DNA of 64,000 nucleotides from Ursus arctos (GCF_023065955.2 NW_026622897.1:744001-808000), one strand, 5' to 3'. Positions 23,028-34,631 are shown, counted from the first letter of the stretch. Numbers and translations: made by a program. The notes: generated by a model from the sequence alone, not told the origin.

Positions 23028-23915
23028 CTTCTAAGTGTGATGTTGGCGTTACGATTGTTTAAAAAAAAAAAAAAGGGTCCTCATGTCTGTATGTGAAACA
23101 CGCAATCTCAGTACACACAGCTTTACGGTAAAAACCAGCAGAGGGGTCCTTCAGACAGAGTTTTAAGCCTGTTTTCTCGGAGAAAGTCATAAATGATTCA
23201 CATTAATGATTCCATTATCTGTCAAGTCACTGCTGTTTGTTTTTTAAATCACACTAGGAGGTAAACAGAGTTAACAGGGATTAACTTGGCTGACAGTGTG
23301 CTTTAACAGGGAATTTCCACAATGCACACAAGAAAACAAAGTACACGTGGGTTAAGGTTGATGTAAAGAGAACAAGCCCAATGAATGGGCTTCAACTGTT
23401 CTGTACAGCTTTTCCTGTAAATCATTCTTCTGGTTATACAACTTAAGGAATTTGTCCATTTTTGGAAAGTTAGTCCCTAGCCTTTCTTGGTAACTACAGG
23501 GCTCTTATCAAATCTAAACAATTTAATAAAAATAACGAAATCCTCTGACTACTAGCGTCGCTGCTAGTCCACTCCCACGTGCCGCCCACCTCCAACCTCC
23601 TGGGAGGAGCAGCCCAACGTGAGGGTCACTGGATTGCCTGCCAAGCCCCCCAAGCAAGATTTTATACTTCTTTTCCAAAGAAGCTAGAAATGTGTTGTTG
23701 TTGTTGTGTTTGTTAGAAATGTTTCTAACAGCTAACGACAGGCGCCGAAGCAGCCACACATCCCACTGACTCCAAACGGGCTGCTTGGAAACACCTGCGC
23801 CTCCTGCCTCCTGCCTCCGGCCCACCCTGAGGTCAGCGGCTCCCAGCCTCAGCTCCACGTGGAAGCCTGGGCACAGTCTAGGCTCCCTCCTCCCCACTCA
23901 GATTTCAGGTGATAC
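23028..23915. other. Uncharacterised intergenic or intronic sequence
   Basis: I see no gene. The part 23100-23520 is moderately AT-rich, lacks recognisable repeats and could be unique ancestral sequence. A (TTG)n-like run, GTTGTTGTTGTTGTGTTTG, lies at about 23696. Confidence 0.4.
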
Positions 23916-24137
23916 CCAGACCGGTATTGTTTTTTTTTAAAGATTTTTTTTAAATTTATGTGACAGAGAGACAGCCAGCGAGAGAGGGAACACAAGCAGG
24001 GGGAGTGGGAGAGGAAGAAGCAGGCTCATAGCAGAGGAGCCTGATGTGGGGCTCGATCCCGGAATGCCGGGATCACGCCCTGAGCCGAAGGCAGACGCCC
24101 AACGACTGCGCCACCCAGGCGCCCCCAGACCGGTATT
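23916..24137 (-). mobile_element. Young carnivore SINE (SINEC) with perfect target-site duplication
   Basis: The SINE itself spans 23929-24124 on the minus strand. It is flanked by an exact 13-bp direct repeat, CCAGACCGGTATT, at 23916-23928 and 24125-24137. The head (reverse complement GGCGCCTGGGTGGCGCAG) and the CT-rich body are well preserved. The identical duplication points to a recent insertion by L1 machinery. Confidence 0.93.
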
Positions 24138-24639
24138 TTTAATGTTCCAGGCAATTCTAATATGCTAAGAAACTTGAAAAACATGGCTGTAAGACTTCTT
24201 CCAGTTTTAAGGCTTCATAATTTAAAAAATAAAAATGGAATAGTGTAACATATCCATGACCACGTCTAAGATTTATCCTCCAAGAAACCTCTTCAATAAC
24301 CAGGTCACCGACGGAGTTCAACGGCTTCCACACGGTCACCCCCCATGTCTCTCCCACACGAGGAAGCACAGTACCGGGCGTCCCCTTCGCTCCTGACCTC
24401 ACCTCATTGCCATGCTGGGTCCTCATTCCCTCCCGTCTTTCCTCACGAGGCTCCCCCTCCCGGACTCTGCCCCCTCTGCTCTCCAGCCTGCAGTCGTCAC
24501 TCAGCTGTTCCCGGCTTCACTTCCCCACCCGTAATCATCCCCCGGCCCGTGGGGGCCAAGAAGCCACGTGAGCTCAAACTCCAACCTCCAGCTGCCAGCC
24601 ATCCCCTCCCCCGCCTGCTGCTGGGTCTCCGCCCCCGCT
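24138..24639. other. No recognised feature
   Basis: AT-rich up to 24240, then pyrimidine-rich and GC-rich. The 164-codon plus-strand open frame starting at 24345 is proline-rich low-complexity text overlapping an L2-like repeat and is not called as a gene. Confidence 0.4.
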
Positions 24640-24840
24640 GGCCTGTTACCCATTTGGGCAGCTTTAAGATCCTGCAGCGGCTTCCCACCACACTGCTAGC
24701 AAATCCAAACTCCCTGAGGGGCTTCAGCAACCTTGTCCCCTCCCCCTCAAGCCCCCGTTCCCCACATCACCTTCACCATGCTCCCTCACGTCCGGCAGAG
24801 CTCGGATGCTCCTGCCTTGCCACAAGGTCCCCGGCCTGAC
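24640..24840 (-). repeat. L2 LINE fragment
   Basis: CTGCAGCGGCTTCCCACCAC, AAATCCAAACTCCCTGAGGG and the following CCTTGTCCCC...CACC run resemble the reverse complement of an L2 3' region ('cctccagtggctccccat...aaatccaaactcctta'). It is old and diverged; borders are approximate. Confidence 0.55.
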
Positions 24841-25194
24841 CCCTGTACCTCCAACTCACCGGAAGACTGACTACAGCAGGGCCCCGCTGTCCTCTGGGAT
24901 CCAAATGGCCTGGTCTACCCCTTCCCCGCACATCCCGTCAGGGCCTGCTCAGAGACTTGATCAGCACATAAGCAAAGAAAACAGCGCTGTGCTGGGACCT
25001 GGTAACACAACCGCGGCAACTCTCCCATTAACACTGAAGCCCCGTTCTTCCTAACTGTAAAGGGAAAGGACCGTGCTGGGCGGAGTGCAGGGCGTGGGTT
25101 ATCTCGACAAAGGAGCTCCCAGCTAATCCCACAAGAGAGGCTGCAGTAGCAAGCCTAAAATGGGTTTCTTCCTCCCAGAGCATGTTTCTCCTTG

Positions 25195-25560
25195 TTTCCA
25201 CAAAAATGTATGTCCGGTCTTGTGCTCAGCACTGGGGACGAGGTGCTGAGTGAAGTCAGCACTGCCCCTGAAAGAGCTGACTTGTGGGCTGGGGAGGCCC
25301 ACTTACACCCTCAGACAGATGGGGGTCCTCTGAGGGCCTGCAGCTGGAGGTTGGAGACTATTCCCTGGTGAGGAAGGGAGGCCTGCACAAGATCGGAAAG
25401 CTGCATGGCTGTTACCCAGGTAAAGGCAGCAGGGAAGAGCTCTTCCGGGAGCCATAACAGTCTATGCAAAGGCACCGTGGCAGCGAAGGCGGACATAGGA
25501 GCGAGTAAAGAAAACGTCACCATGACCAGAGAGCAAGGAGGAACACATTCAGTAGAACAC
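25195..25560 (+). repeat. L2 LINE fragment
   Basis: TTGTGCTCAGCACTGGGGAC is followed by CTGCCCCTGAAAGAGCTGAC, and further on AACAGTCTATGCAAAGGCAC. This order matches the 3' part of L2 on the plus strand ('gtgctaggcactggggata ... catgcaaaggccctg'). Confidence 0.6.
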
Positions 25561-25690
25561 AGCAGGTGCTTTACATGTTGCCTCATTTATCCCACGAGAC
25601 ACTTGTATTTATCAGCTTTTGTTAATATAGGAGGAACCGAGGCAGCAAGAGGTTAAGTAATTCCAAGGTCACTTAAAGCCAAAGCAATAA
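25561..25690 (-). repeat. MIR SINE fragment
   Basis: CATGTTGCCTCATTTATCCC with GAACCGAGGCAGCAAGAGGTTAAGTAATT and CAAGGTCAC is the reverse complement of MIR ('gtgaccttgggcaagttacttaacctctctg'). Confidence 0.7.
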
Positions 25691-26170
25691 TTTTTCTATC
25701 TTTCCCGAAATGAAACACGGTGGGGGAGGGGGGACATGAAAACCTAGCGAATCAAATTCACTGTGGAGTGAAAGCAGTCAGGCCAGTTCGTAACCCCCAC
25801 GGGACTGACTGAAACTAGACTGTCCTCACCCCCCAGGCTGTAACCACAGCGAAGCGTTTGGCAGGAGAGCGTTAGTTCCCTTTGTAAGAAATGGTGCCCA
25901 TGTAGTTGAGTTTAAAAACACAAAAAATACTTGGAGTAATTTGAATACCGATTAAAAAAAACACTCTTCCAAAATGTCCACAGAACCTGTACACTATTGT
26001 CCCAGTCATAAACATTAAGAACAGAGAAGCTACTAAAACGTGAGCCTAACTGAACGCCGGGAAAGCCGTTGAGCGGACCCCGCTCCGAGACGTGCGGAGG
26101 GTCAGTAACATGGCGGAAGGGCCTCACCTGCCCTAGTCGACCAAGAAGAGCAAGTAGAAAGCAGAGTGAG
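25691..26170. other. No recognised feature
   Basis: No gene or repeat identified. A CpG-richer patch at 26040-26130 contains ACATGGCGGAAGG, a YY1-like string, without other promoter signs. Confidence 0.35.
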
Positions 26171-26860
26171 ATTCAGCTTCATACTCAACTGGGGTTCCCA
26201 AACCCAACTTCCACAGAGGGGGCTCCCCCCACCGCACCTCGCAACTCCTGGGACGCCAGCAGGTGGGCCGTTCGGACTCACCACCTGGAGACAGCGTGGG
26301 ATCCCACCGCGGACAGCTGTCCCCAAGAGCACCCCCGGGCCGCTCACAAGCCGTAGGCTGCGCTTCACCCACTACAGTGGGGAGGTTCCAATGGCCTCGT
26401 CCTTAGGTTCTTTTCCTTTGCTAGAGCGGCTCACAGAACTCAGGAAGCCTCGGACACAGGCAGAGACACGGGACCAGGTCTGGGGAAGGGGCGGAGCTTC
26501 CAGGCCCTCCCCAGGTGCTGCTCTCCCTGCCTCGCTACCTGTTCCTCCACCTGGAAGCTCTCCCAGCCCACTCTTTGTGGGTTTTCATGGAGGCCTCATC
26601 ACAGTCATGCCTAAGTCATTAGCCGTCGGCCCCCTGCACCTCCAGCCCCCTCCCCTCCCACGGTTTGCAGGGGTGGGGGGAGATGCCGACCATCTAGCCA
26701 CGTGGTCAATCCAGCCCACCTTTAGGCGGGGTCCTAAAATCACCTCGTTAGTGTAACAAAAGACACCTTGATCACTCTTCCCGCTTCGGAAACTCCGTGG
26801 GTTTTAGAAGCTATACGCCAGGAAGCACGGATGAAGACCAAATACATATGGGGAATACAT
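26171..26860 (+). repeat. Unnamed ancient dispersed repeat, copy A
   Basis: This is the first of three related copies. The key shared blocks are CTAGAGCGGCTCACAGAACT at 26421, CACCTCGTTAGTGTAACAAA at 26741 followed by AGACACC, and a later GGGTTTTAGAAGCT near 26800. The same blocks in the same order recur at 43.2-44.0 kb and, more diverged, at 57.1-57.9 kb. No coding capacity is seen. The layout fits an old LTR or a non-autonomous element, but I cannot name the family. Confidence 0.6.
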
Positions 26861-27780
26861 TTCGGTCATGGGAACAACCCAGCATATATTTCCTACAAAT
26901 CTCAGTATTGCACATACTCACCAGGACAGCCACATCTGCGGATAAAACCACACCAACTAGAGACGCTGGAAAGACAGGACCAAGGCTGGGCTCCCAAGCC
27001 AGAGGGAATTCTGTATGCGTGCGACATTCAAGGAGACAGGCAGCTTGAAACTGGCTTGGTACAAATTTGCCCAAGAAGAGAGCTTCAACCTGGACAGTGG
27101 TCCCCTGACCTCTCAGATTCCTCTTTTCTGGGAACATCAGTGATAAATGGTCAAGGAGAAGGCATGCCCTGGGTGACACTGAGCTACCGTCTGGCCACCG
27201 ATGAGGAACGCTGTCCATTCTGAACCACGTCACCTTCCCTTACAGCTTCGCCTAAACCCATTATGAGAAGCAATCTGGGCATGGGACCTCCTTACACCAT
27301 AAAGAATAAATTCATCCACAGACTGTAGAATAGAAACCCTCTGACTAAATGGGGAAAACTATTTTCTCTATAAGCTGAAAATGTGCAAATGATCTAACAC
27401 GTCTTTTAAAAAACCCTCCCGTAACTACCCAACAAGAATCATTATTACATTTTAGGTAATCATGTAGTCTTTCTGTCCACCCCCCCCAAATGAAAAGTTC
27501 TCTGTAGAATTACTAAAACTCAGTAAGACCCTGCAGAAAAGAATGTCAAAGGCATGGCTATCCTCAGAGAATGACTTGGGCATATACGGAAATACAACCC
27601 TTACATATAAGGGAGAGTGACCTCAACCCCTGCTTCTCTGACCTTGAGTATCCATCCCACTCTTTGAACAATGATGACGACAAAACAGCTCTAATACAGG
27701 ATACACGGGAGCACGGACCAGTCATGTCTGCAAAGCCCTACAGCAGCTCTTTGGTAAGGTCTGGCAGGAGCTATAAAATA
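26861..27780. other. No recognised gene
   Basis: Mixed-composition sequence. Open frames of up to 151 codons start inside copy A and run on, and are not supported as genes. A C-run lies at about 27479-27487. Confidence 0.35.
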
Positions 27781-27784
27781 CACA

Positions 27785-27895
27785 TTTAGTTCCACAGCTC
27801 AGTTCAACCAACGTGTGTGCGTTATGTCCTGTGTACCAGGCACAGTGTTGGGGTGAATACATCGGAAGCCACTCCCAAGGAACTTAGATGGAGAC
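27785..27895 (+). repeat. L2 or MIR-type fragment
   Basis: TTATGTCCTGTGTACCAGGCACAGTGTTGGGG resembles 'ctactatgtgccaggcactgtgctaggcgctgggg' of L2. It continues into CCAAGGAACTTAGATGGAGA, like 'aaggagcttacagtctagtgg'. Confidence 0.6.
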
Positions 27896-28499
27896 TAAAA
27901 ACCAAACAGAGAAAGGAGATGTGCCGATTCCGCGGTGGCGAGCCGTAGGACAGTGACGGGCACCCGTGCTGCAGGCCACACGGCTGGCCGTTCCCACGTG
28001 CCCCAGGAGCACATGCCTGCAGTTTGCCAAAGAAAAATGTTATTTTCCTTTTGGAATCGATGCCAAATGAACCGTGTTACACCAACATCACTGGATAGAT
28101 TGGTAACGTCCAAAACCAGCGTTTCCACAATTAGAAGGGTCTGTGCTACCACAAAGACACAACAGTAAGCATCACATCCTACAAAAATACACACATTCAA
28201 CATGTGATAGGCTTCTCAAGAGCAGAGACGATATGAGAAGACGATTCTAAGGCTCCGAGAAGTGTTACACGTCCAGCAACAGAAAGTCTGTGTAACAACT
28301 GTATTATCTGATGTCTTTAGAAAGACGCTGTGGGGCAATGTTTTCTTTTTTTCTCCTTGAATTTCCCGGTGCTAGAAGGGGCGCGTGCAGTCGTACCACA
28401 GACCCCGGAGGTGTCCTCAACGACTCGCGTGGATCTTTAACAATTGTGAGCAGTGGTATTTCTTCACTGAGAAGCATTTTCAAAGGTAAGACCACACCA
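27896..28499. other. No recognised feature
   Basis: No gene, RNA or named repeat identified. Frames on both strands stay open for up to about 100 codons without known domains. Confidence 0.35.
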
Positions 28500-28690
28500 C
28501 AGGTTCAGGAGAAGTGGGGAAGGGGCACAGGTTTAGAATCCGAGGAAGGGAGTTTCAAATCCTGCATGCGCTGTGTGACCTTGGGCAGGGTGCTTAACGC
28601 GTCTGAGTTCCGGCTCCTCCTGTGAGACACAGAACCATCCCCAGCTCCACACTGTGCGGTGAGCAAATGTACAAGAAGTTCCTTACATGC
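28500..28690 (+). repeat. MIR SINE
   Basis: GTTTAGAATCCGAGGAAGGG is followed by AATCCTGCATGCGCTGTGTG, then ACCTTGGGCAGGGTGCTTAAC and GTCTGAGTTCCGGCTCCTCC. This is MIR in the plus orientation ('ctgtgtgaccttgggcaagt'). Confidence 0.75.
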
Positions 28691-30295
28691 TGTAGGCTCT
28701 CAGGAAAACACACTTAATAATCTAATAAGATATTAAAAAAAAAAACAACCCCTCCTACACATGCCCGGCAATAATCATGTTATATTTCGCAGGAAACTGA
28801 CTAGTCTTTCTTCCCCAAATGAACACTTTCCTGTGGAATGACTGAAGCTGAAATGGAAGAAAGTTCTCTGTTCAGCCAGAAGCCCGGAGGAAGGGCAGAG
28901 ACGTGAGAAGCAGGGAGAACGTGAGGCGGGCAGAGCACGGACACGGCCACAGCAGGGCTCAGCTGCGCTTACACACGGTTACCAGCCTGCGTGCCGCGTT
29001 ATGGGTATTTTCCCACGGAAATAAAGCTACAAATCCCAGCACAGCCATGCAAGGCAGGGCCTGGACGATTTTGTACCGTCAGTGCCTACAGCATCTCGGC
29101 TGCCACGGCCACCCCGTGAGTACCGCTGATGGAAACAGACGCGCGGGTCTGGTGACCATCCAGGTGCCTTCGCGAGCGTGCACCTTGGTCTGCTCTGAGG
29201 ACTCAGGACCAGGAGAAGGAAACGAGCCTGAACCGCACTGAGCAGACACGGGCCGCGGCGGTGCACCGCTGACCCTGGGAGCCCAGCGTGGCTCCTGCAT
29301 CCTTCCACGCCGGGGACCTCAGAGATCCAGGGGACAAACCCGTGTGTCCCGGACTGAAAGCACCGGGAAACGGCTCACCACCGTTCCGGCAGCAGAGCCA
29401 GACGCGGGGCGTCCGCGGTCTGCTCAGCATCGGCCGAGGCCCCTGAAGGCGGCCACCACTGACCACAGACTGACCTGTCCCACCAGCCAGCCGGGCAGAC
29501 GCAAGGATTCATCCTTCTAATCTACATGCAGAGCGCAAAGCCTTCACGCCTGAAAGTGGGCTTCGCAGCTCAGTGTGAACCTGCAGGAGACTCAGACTGA
29601 ACATCTTAGCGCGTCTTCACCCTCCGCCAGGCCGGGAAGATGTTCATGCAGGGGGCTACTGCTTCCCGAGGCCAGCAAGGCCAGCCCTTGACAGAAGCCA
29701 CCGGGATTTGGGAACCAGGGCTCGTGGTTCACACCGGCCGGAATACCGTCTTCGTGTCCCTGCCCGGCCGATACTCCCTTCTGTGTTCTAGACGGCTGAA
29801 AATCCGCTGCTTGGACCTCTTTCAACTCACCTGTTGGGTTAGTACTGTGGTTTCCTGAAGGCACCAAATTCTTTGTGCTTACAGATCCTGTAAAAATAAA
29901 AATAAAAAATCCTGTGATGAAAAAGCATGTAAGATTTATGTAAGAACACCAGCGACAGGCTGTGGGGGTGAGCAGGAGGCAGACATTCCACGGGAAGCTG
30001 TCCTTTGCCTCTGTGGCTGTGAAAGACACCCGAAAGTACCAGGAAGTATGGGACTGTCTTACGGGGGATTTCAACACAGCACAAATGCTGACATCCTACT
30101 CACTGTCTGCCAGGCCCTGCATGTTCATTCACTTACACGAGGACACAGTGACTGCTGAGAGCGAAGCCACTTTCTGCTCCTCCCAGTGGAGGGGGTCACC
30201 TGGAAGGGGCCCTTTCAACGCAAGGCCACCCACCCTTGGGTCTCGCACCACCAAGACCCCTAACTTCATACCATGGAGAGAAGATGAAGTGGGTA
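28691..30295. other. No recognised gene; CpG-rich patch in the middle
   Basis: 28880-29500 has a high CpG content but no promoter-like layout and no repeat that I can name. The minus-strand frame of 161 codons at 29592-30077 has a hydrophobic stretch encoded by an AT-rich segment and shows no known domain. I call no gene here. Confidence 0.35.
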
Positions 30296-31078
30296 GGATT
30301 TCCTCTTTTTTTCCTACCCCCACCCCCGGGCAACCACCAGTTTGTTCTCTGTATTTTAGAGTTTGTCTTTTTTCTTTGTTCATTTGTGTCTTGAATTCCA
30401 CATACAGTGAAATCATACAGTATTTGCACAATACACTGTAGGTCCGTCTATGTTGCTGTGAACGGCAGGATCTCACTCTTTATGGCTAGTGATATTCCAT
30501 GACCCACGCCCATCTTTACCCACTCATCTGCAGAGGGACACTTGTGCTGCTTCCACATCTGAGCTGTTGTAAATAATGTTGCAATAAACACAGGACTGCA
30601 TCTATCTTTTCAAACAATGGTCTTCACTTTCTCCAAATAGACATCCAAAGGTAGAATTGCTGGGTCATACGGTAGCTCCAGTTTTACCTTTCTGAGGAAC
30701 CTCCACACTGTTTTCCAGAGTGGCTGCATTCGCGTTCCTACCAACAGTGCAAGAGGGATCCCCTTTCTCTGCGTCCTCGCCAACATCTGTTGTTCTTGTC
30801 TGTATTCTCACCATTCTAACAAGCATGAGGTGATATTTCCTTGTGGTTTTGAATCACATTTCCCTGATGATGAGTGATGTTGAGCATCTTGCATGTGTCT
30901 ACTGGCCATTTGTATGCCTTCTTTGGAAAAATGTCTATTCAGGGCCTCTGCCCATTCTTTAACTGTGTTTTTCTTTTTTTGCTGTTGAGTTTGTATAAAT
31001 TCTTTATATATTTTGGATATTAGCCCCTTAGGATTTTCATTTTTAATTGCAAGCCTTTTCATAGAAATAGGATTCTTT
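30296..31078 (-). repeat. L1 3'-end fragment, inactive
   Basis: The plus strand shows reverse-complement L1 text: GCTGGGTCATACGGTAGCTC, GAACCTCCACACTGTTTTCCAGAGTGG and ACCAACAGTGCAAGAGGGAT. Minus-strand translation near 30808-31062 keeps ORF2 C-terminal words such as [15 protein letters not shown]. The element is 5'-truncated at about 31078 and ends in a pyrimidine-rich 3' UTR near 30300. Confidence 0.9.
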
Positions 31079-31589
31079 TAAATTTTAACTAATATCTTAA
31101 GATTTGGAAAAACTTTAGAAGAATTCTATGCCCCAGTTAAGCAACTTATCAGAATGTTTATTCAACCTGGGTGTTTGTATACCGGGATATTAAATATATA
31201 TACCACATGGGAAGACAGCAAGTGTATCATTCACAAACGCAGCACTCCCCAACCAAAAAACCCTCAAAGCACAAAGTAAGCAGTAACGACTTTGAAGGCT
31301 CTATCTTTACCATGTGTGCAAATGACTTCCTCTTAATGCAACTATTCCGTTTATCACAGTAGGATGTGGTGTGAAGATTAAACCTGAAAAAGATCAAGGT
31401 CGGTAGACTGGACTCTGCTAGAATGAGAAAGACCGGTCATCGAGCAGACGAAGGTAGGCTTCAGGCACTCACGAAGCCAAGACGCTGGGTTAAAACAAGT
31501 CAGCGTACCGGCGTCATTACTGTCCCGGCTGTATTTTCCTGCTGTGTCTAGCAGCTGGTATCAAATACTTGCCAACAGAAGGAAGAGCA
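31079..31589. other. No recognised feature
   Basis: AT-rich sequence with no gene or named repeat seen. Confidence 0.35.
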
Positions 31590-31775
31590 TCCTCCCTGCA
31601 TCCTCCTGGGGAGCATGTCACTTCACTAGCTCACCCAGCCCTGCCAACAATTCTGAGAGACGAATACCATTTTGCACTGACAAGAAGTGAGGCCCACAGA
31701 AGGCCACCCAGCTAGGAAGTGGCAGAGCCTGGATTTGGACCAGGCTGTTTGACTGCAAAGTTTGTTCGCAGGAGT
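31590..31775 (-). repeat. MIR SINE
   Basis: GCCAACAATTCTGAGAGACG, ATACCATTTTGCACTGACAAG, CCACCCAGCTAGGAAGTGGC and AGAGCCTGGATTTGGACCAGG together are a well-preserved reverse-complement MIR. Confidence 0.85.
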
Positions 31776-32640
31776 GCCAAAAGGAAGTGCTGATTCTCTA
31801 CTACAAACCTGCCTCCCCCCAGGCTTCTCCCTTGTTGGGTTACCAGTTGTTTAACCCCCACACCAAGAGGTCATCCTCGGTTCCTCCCTCTTCCCCACTC
31901 CCTCCTCCACTCCATTAGCAGGTATTTCCGTTTCACCCCCAGACAGAGAAGGGCTCCATGCACTTATGACACTACCAACAAGGCAGGAGCCCCACCTTCT
32001 GTCTCCCTGCTCTTGTCACTCCTATGACACACCATGTCCTGGCAACCTTTTCGGCTTGAAAAAGGAGACAAAAGCAGATGATCTTTGTAGCTCTAGGACC
32101 TTTCTCCTTTCTCGAATCAATGCTTATGACACACTTACTGTGGGCAGGCACTGGTTTTGTCTCCTAGGAGACAAAGAACACCACAGACATCTAACTGCAA
32201 AGAGGCTGATGCTTTCTTCACGGAGACCAAGTATTAACATAGAACAATGCGCTGAGTCGAAGGAAAGAAAGTTACATTCGCGAAGCGGCAGGGACTCCGT
32301 AAGGATTAATTTACTCTCCTAACTGGCTGCCCATTATGGTGGTGTCTGGCGCCGGGAACTCACTTTAGAAAGTCCCTGTTATTTGGAGTCCCTCCCTGAC
32401 CCCACCCTCATCCTCACCCCAGGCTGACAACACTTGAACTACTCCGAGAGTTGACAGGTGTAATCAAGAGAGCCGGGAGTGGCCTTCTCCTGGCAACCTA
32501 TTTGAACTCTAGAATGCTGTGTTTCTGAAGCCACTCTGGACTTCTGTGCTGAAGACTCAGTAAAGTCCCTGCTTTCCATTAAGGCTGGTCAAGGAGGGTT
32601 TGTCACTTGCCACTGAGAGTCCTGATGAACAGCCTCCCCC
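31776..32640. other. No recognised gene
   Basis: Mixed composition. The 118-codon plus-strand frame at 31966-32322 has no recognisable domain. No splice pair or promoter is evident. Confidence 0.35.
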
Positions 32641-32900
32641 TGGCTAAAGTGACTTAGTGGCAAAATGGTGAATTAAGAGTTGGGATTTTAATCTCTGAAG
32701 CCAAACATGTATTAACTGTTTTACTTTGAATAAGTTAGGCAATTTCTAAGCCTCAGTTTTTTCCCATTTATAAAATGGGAATAAAACACCGTGAGGATCC
32801 AATGGGATGATGTATGGACCTCAATTAACGACATGGGGGTACACAGGAAAAGTGCCTGGTGAACAATACTGTATACGCTCTAGGATGATGGTTAAAAGTT
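32641..32900 (+). repeat. MIR SINE
   Basis: TAAGTTAGGCAATTTCTAAG, CCTCAGTTTTTTCCCATTTATAAAATGGGAATAA and GTGAGGATCCAATGGGATGA give MIR on the plus strand, quite well preserved in the core. Confidence 0.85.
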
Positions 32901-33740
32901 ACTGGATTTCATAACGACACTTACTTGTTTTGAGAAATTCTCTACATAATCTTCCCTTACTCTAATTTCAAAGTGACATTAGAGTCTGTAGAAATGGTTT
33001 CCAGCTCATGTTTGTTATACTCATTCATGAAATGAAGGCTCTCCTACAGTAGGACATTCAATCCAAGATCTCCAAATAGCACTAACCTCTAGTGAGACTT
33101 TAAGTAATAAACAGAACAGTCAGTGATTATTAAAATACAGCAAAAAAAAAATCTGTTATTTGGGCAAAAAAAAAGTAAAGCAAAGATATTTAGTTTCTCT
33201 AATCAGTAATTCATCAGAGAAACAATAAAAAGGTTTACTTTCACAAAATAACAAAAAAAGGCAGACCTTCTCCTATAAATATTGGTATAAAATTAGCACC
33301 AAAACAGACTGATTCGGTCCAGATTGTTCACCTTACAGCGAAACAGCTCATAATATTGAAAATATGATGGATGTGATTTACTGATCATTGTTTCCTTAAA
33401 TAATCTCAGAATCCGGTCTGCAAACTCGGCTTGTGACATGCACAATTCAGCAATGCAAACAAAAAAATCAGCAAAACAAAAATTGTTATTGTCTAACTCA
33501 CCCAGATTATTCTAGCCAAAGCAGGTGTTGTGCCTGAACTGACGTCTTTCTCTCTTCCTGGATAAAACTAATCTCAGGCTACACAAACGGCCGACGGACA
33601 GAACTGAAAACTACGGAAAACTTGGGTCACTTAAAATAACTTACCCTAGTTTACCGGCCATTACCCAGGGACCCGACTGCTACAATAGTTGACAAAAGGA
33701 AAGGGAATTTACAGCAAACCCCGGCTTCCTAAAGGACTTT
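32901..33740. other. AT-rich sequence next to the CpG island
   Basis: Low-GC DNA with several A-runs and no gene or named repeat. Composition changes sharply at about 33745, where the CpG island begins. If the first exon is real, this is the start-proximal part of intron 1. Confidence 0.45.
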
Positions 33741-34301
33741 TAAAGTCCCCCGCCCCCCCCCCCCAGAACCGCGGCATCACAGTGCTGAGCGCGCCGGCTG
33801 CGCAGTGGGCGCGCACACCTGGCAGCGGCGGCCCGAGGGCTGCGCCGCAGGTGCACGCCGCGGCAGGTGCCCACCGCGCGGGGCGGGGGCGCGCGCCCCC
33901 AGGGACGCCCGGGGCGCAGAGCGCGCTCCCCACAGTCCCCCCTGCTATCAGCGTCCGGGGGCCTCAGGGCTAGAGAGCGTTCGTCCGACACCACCCAGTC
34001 AGGCGCGGGTGCTCGGGGGTCCACCGGGCCACGACGTCAGGGGAGGGGGAACCACGAGCCTGCGCCCTCCGCCGGAGGCCCGCCCCCGGTCCCTCAACAG
34101 GTGACGCGCGCTCCGCCGGACCCGCGAGGGCCGCCGGCAGAAACCCGGAGGGGACGACCCCGGCGCTGGGCAGGGGCGGGGGCCGGCCCGAGCCTCAGTT
34201 TCCCCGGCCCTGCCCCACGCGCGCGGCCTGAGAGGCGCACAACTTTCCGCGCACCCAGCCCCCACCTGGGGGGCCCGCGCTGGCGCCCCGCCGCCACCTA
34301 C

Positions 34302-34401
34302 CGTCCAGGCCCGCGCTGTCCACGGCGGCCTTCAGCAGCGCCAGCACGAGCAGCGCGCCCAGGATCAGCGCGGCCCAGGCGCCGCGCGCGCCGACTCCCA
34401 T
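34302..34401 (-). CDS. First coding exon of an unidentified gene (signal peptide or signal-anchor protein), partial
   Basis: On the minus strand an ATG at 34401 lies in a strong Kozak setting (A at -3, G at +4). It opens 33 codons starting MGVGARGAW. Residues about 9-23 (WAALILGALLVLALL) form one hydrophobic helix, followed by KAAVDS. This fits a secreted or single-pass membrane protein. The exon ends ...GLD plus one base, and GTAGGT at 34301-34296 is a good splice donor, giving a phase-1 intron as is common after signal-peptide exons. I chose this ATG because of its context and the hydrophobic segment just behind it. The frame stays open upstream for 135 codons, but that stretch is translated GC-repeat. 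I do not recognise the gene, and no later exon was found in the 34 kb downstream on this strand, so intron 1 is long or the next exons are outside the window. Confidence 0.6.
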
Positions 34402-34517
34402 TGTTCCGAGGGCAGGACGCGGCGGCCTCGCGGCTCCCCCACCGAGCGTCCGCGGCGCCACAGAGCGGCCCCTCTGCGCACGGCCGCAGGCTCCGCGTCG
34501 CCTCCCGCCGCCGGCCC

Positions 34518-34536
34518 CCCAAATGCCCAAATAGGG
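34518..34536 (-). promoter_or_regulatory. AT-containing core element (TATA-like or CArG-like)
   Basis: In otherwise almost pure G+C DNA the minus strand reads CCCTATTTGGGCATTTGGG, about 120 bases upstream of the start codon. CCCTATTTGG differs from the SRF CArG consensus CC(A/T)6GG at one position; CTATTT could also act as a weak TATA box. A start site 25-30 bases downstream would leave a 5' UTR of roughly 100 bases. This is inference. Confidence 0.25.
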
Positions 34537-34631
34537 CGCGGGAGCCCGGCTGGGGCTCGGGCCGGGGCGGGGCCGGCGTGCGGGGGCAGGCCGAGGGCGG
34601 GGCCGGCGGGCCCGGTCCCGGGCGGCGGCCG

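Noticed and set aside
26107..26119. YY1-like ACATGGCGGAAGG as a promoter sign
   Set aside because: There is no CpG island, exon or initiator around it; a single short motif match is not enough.
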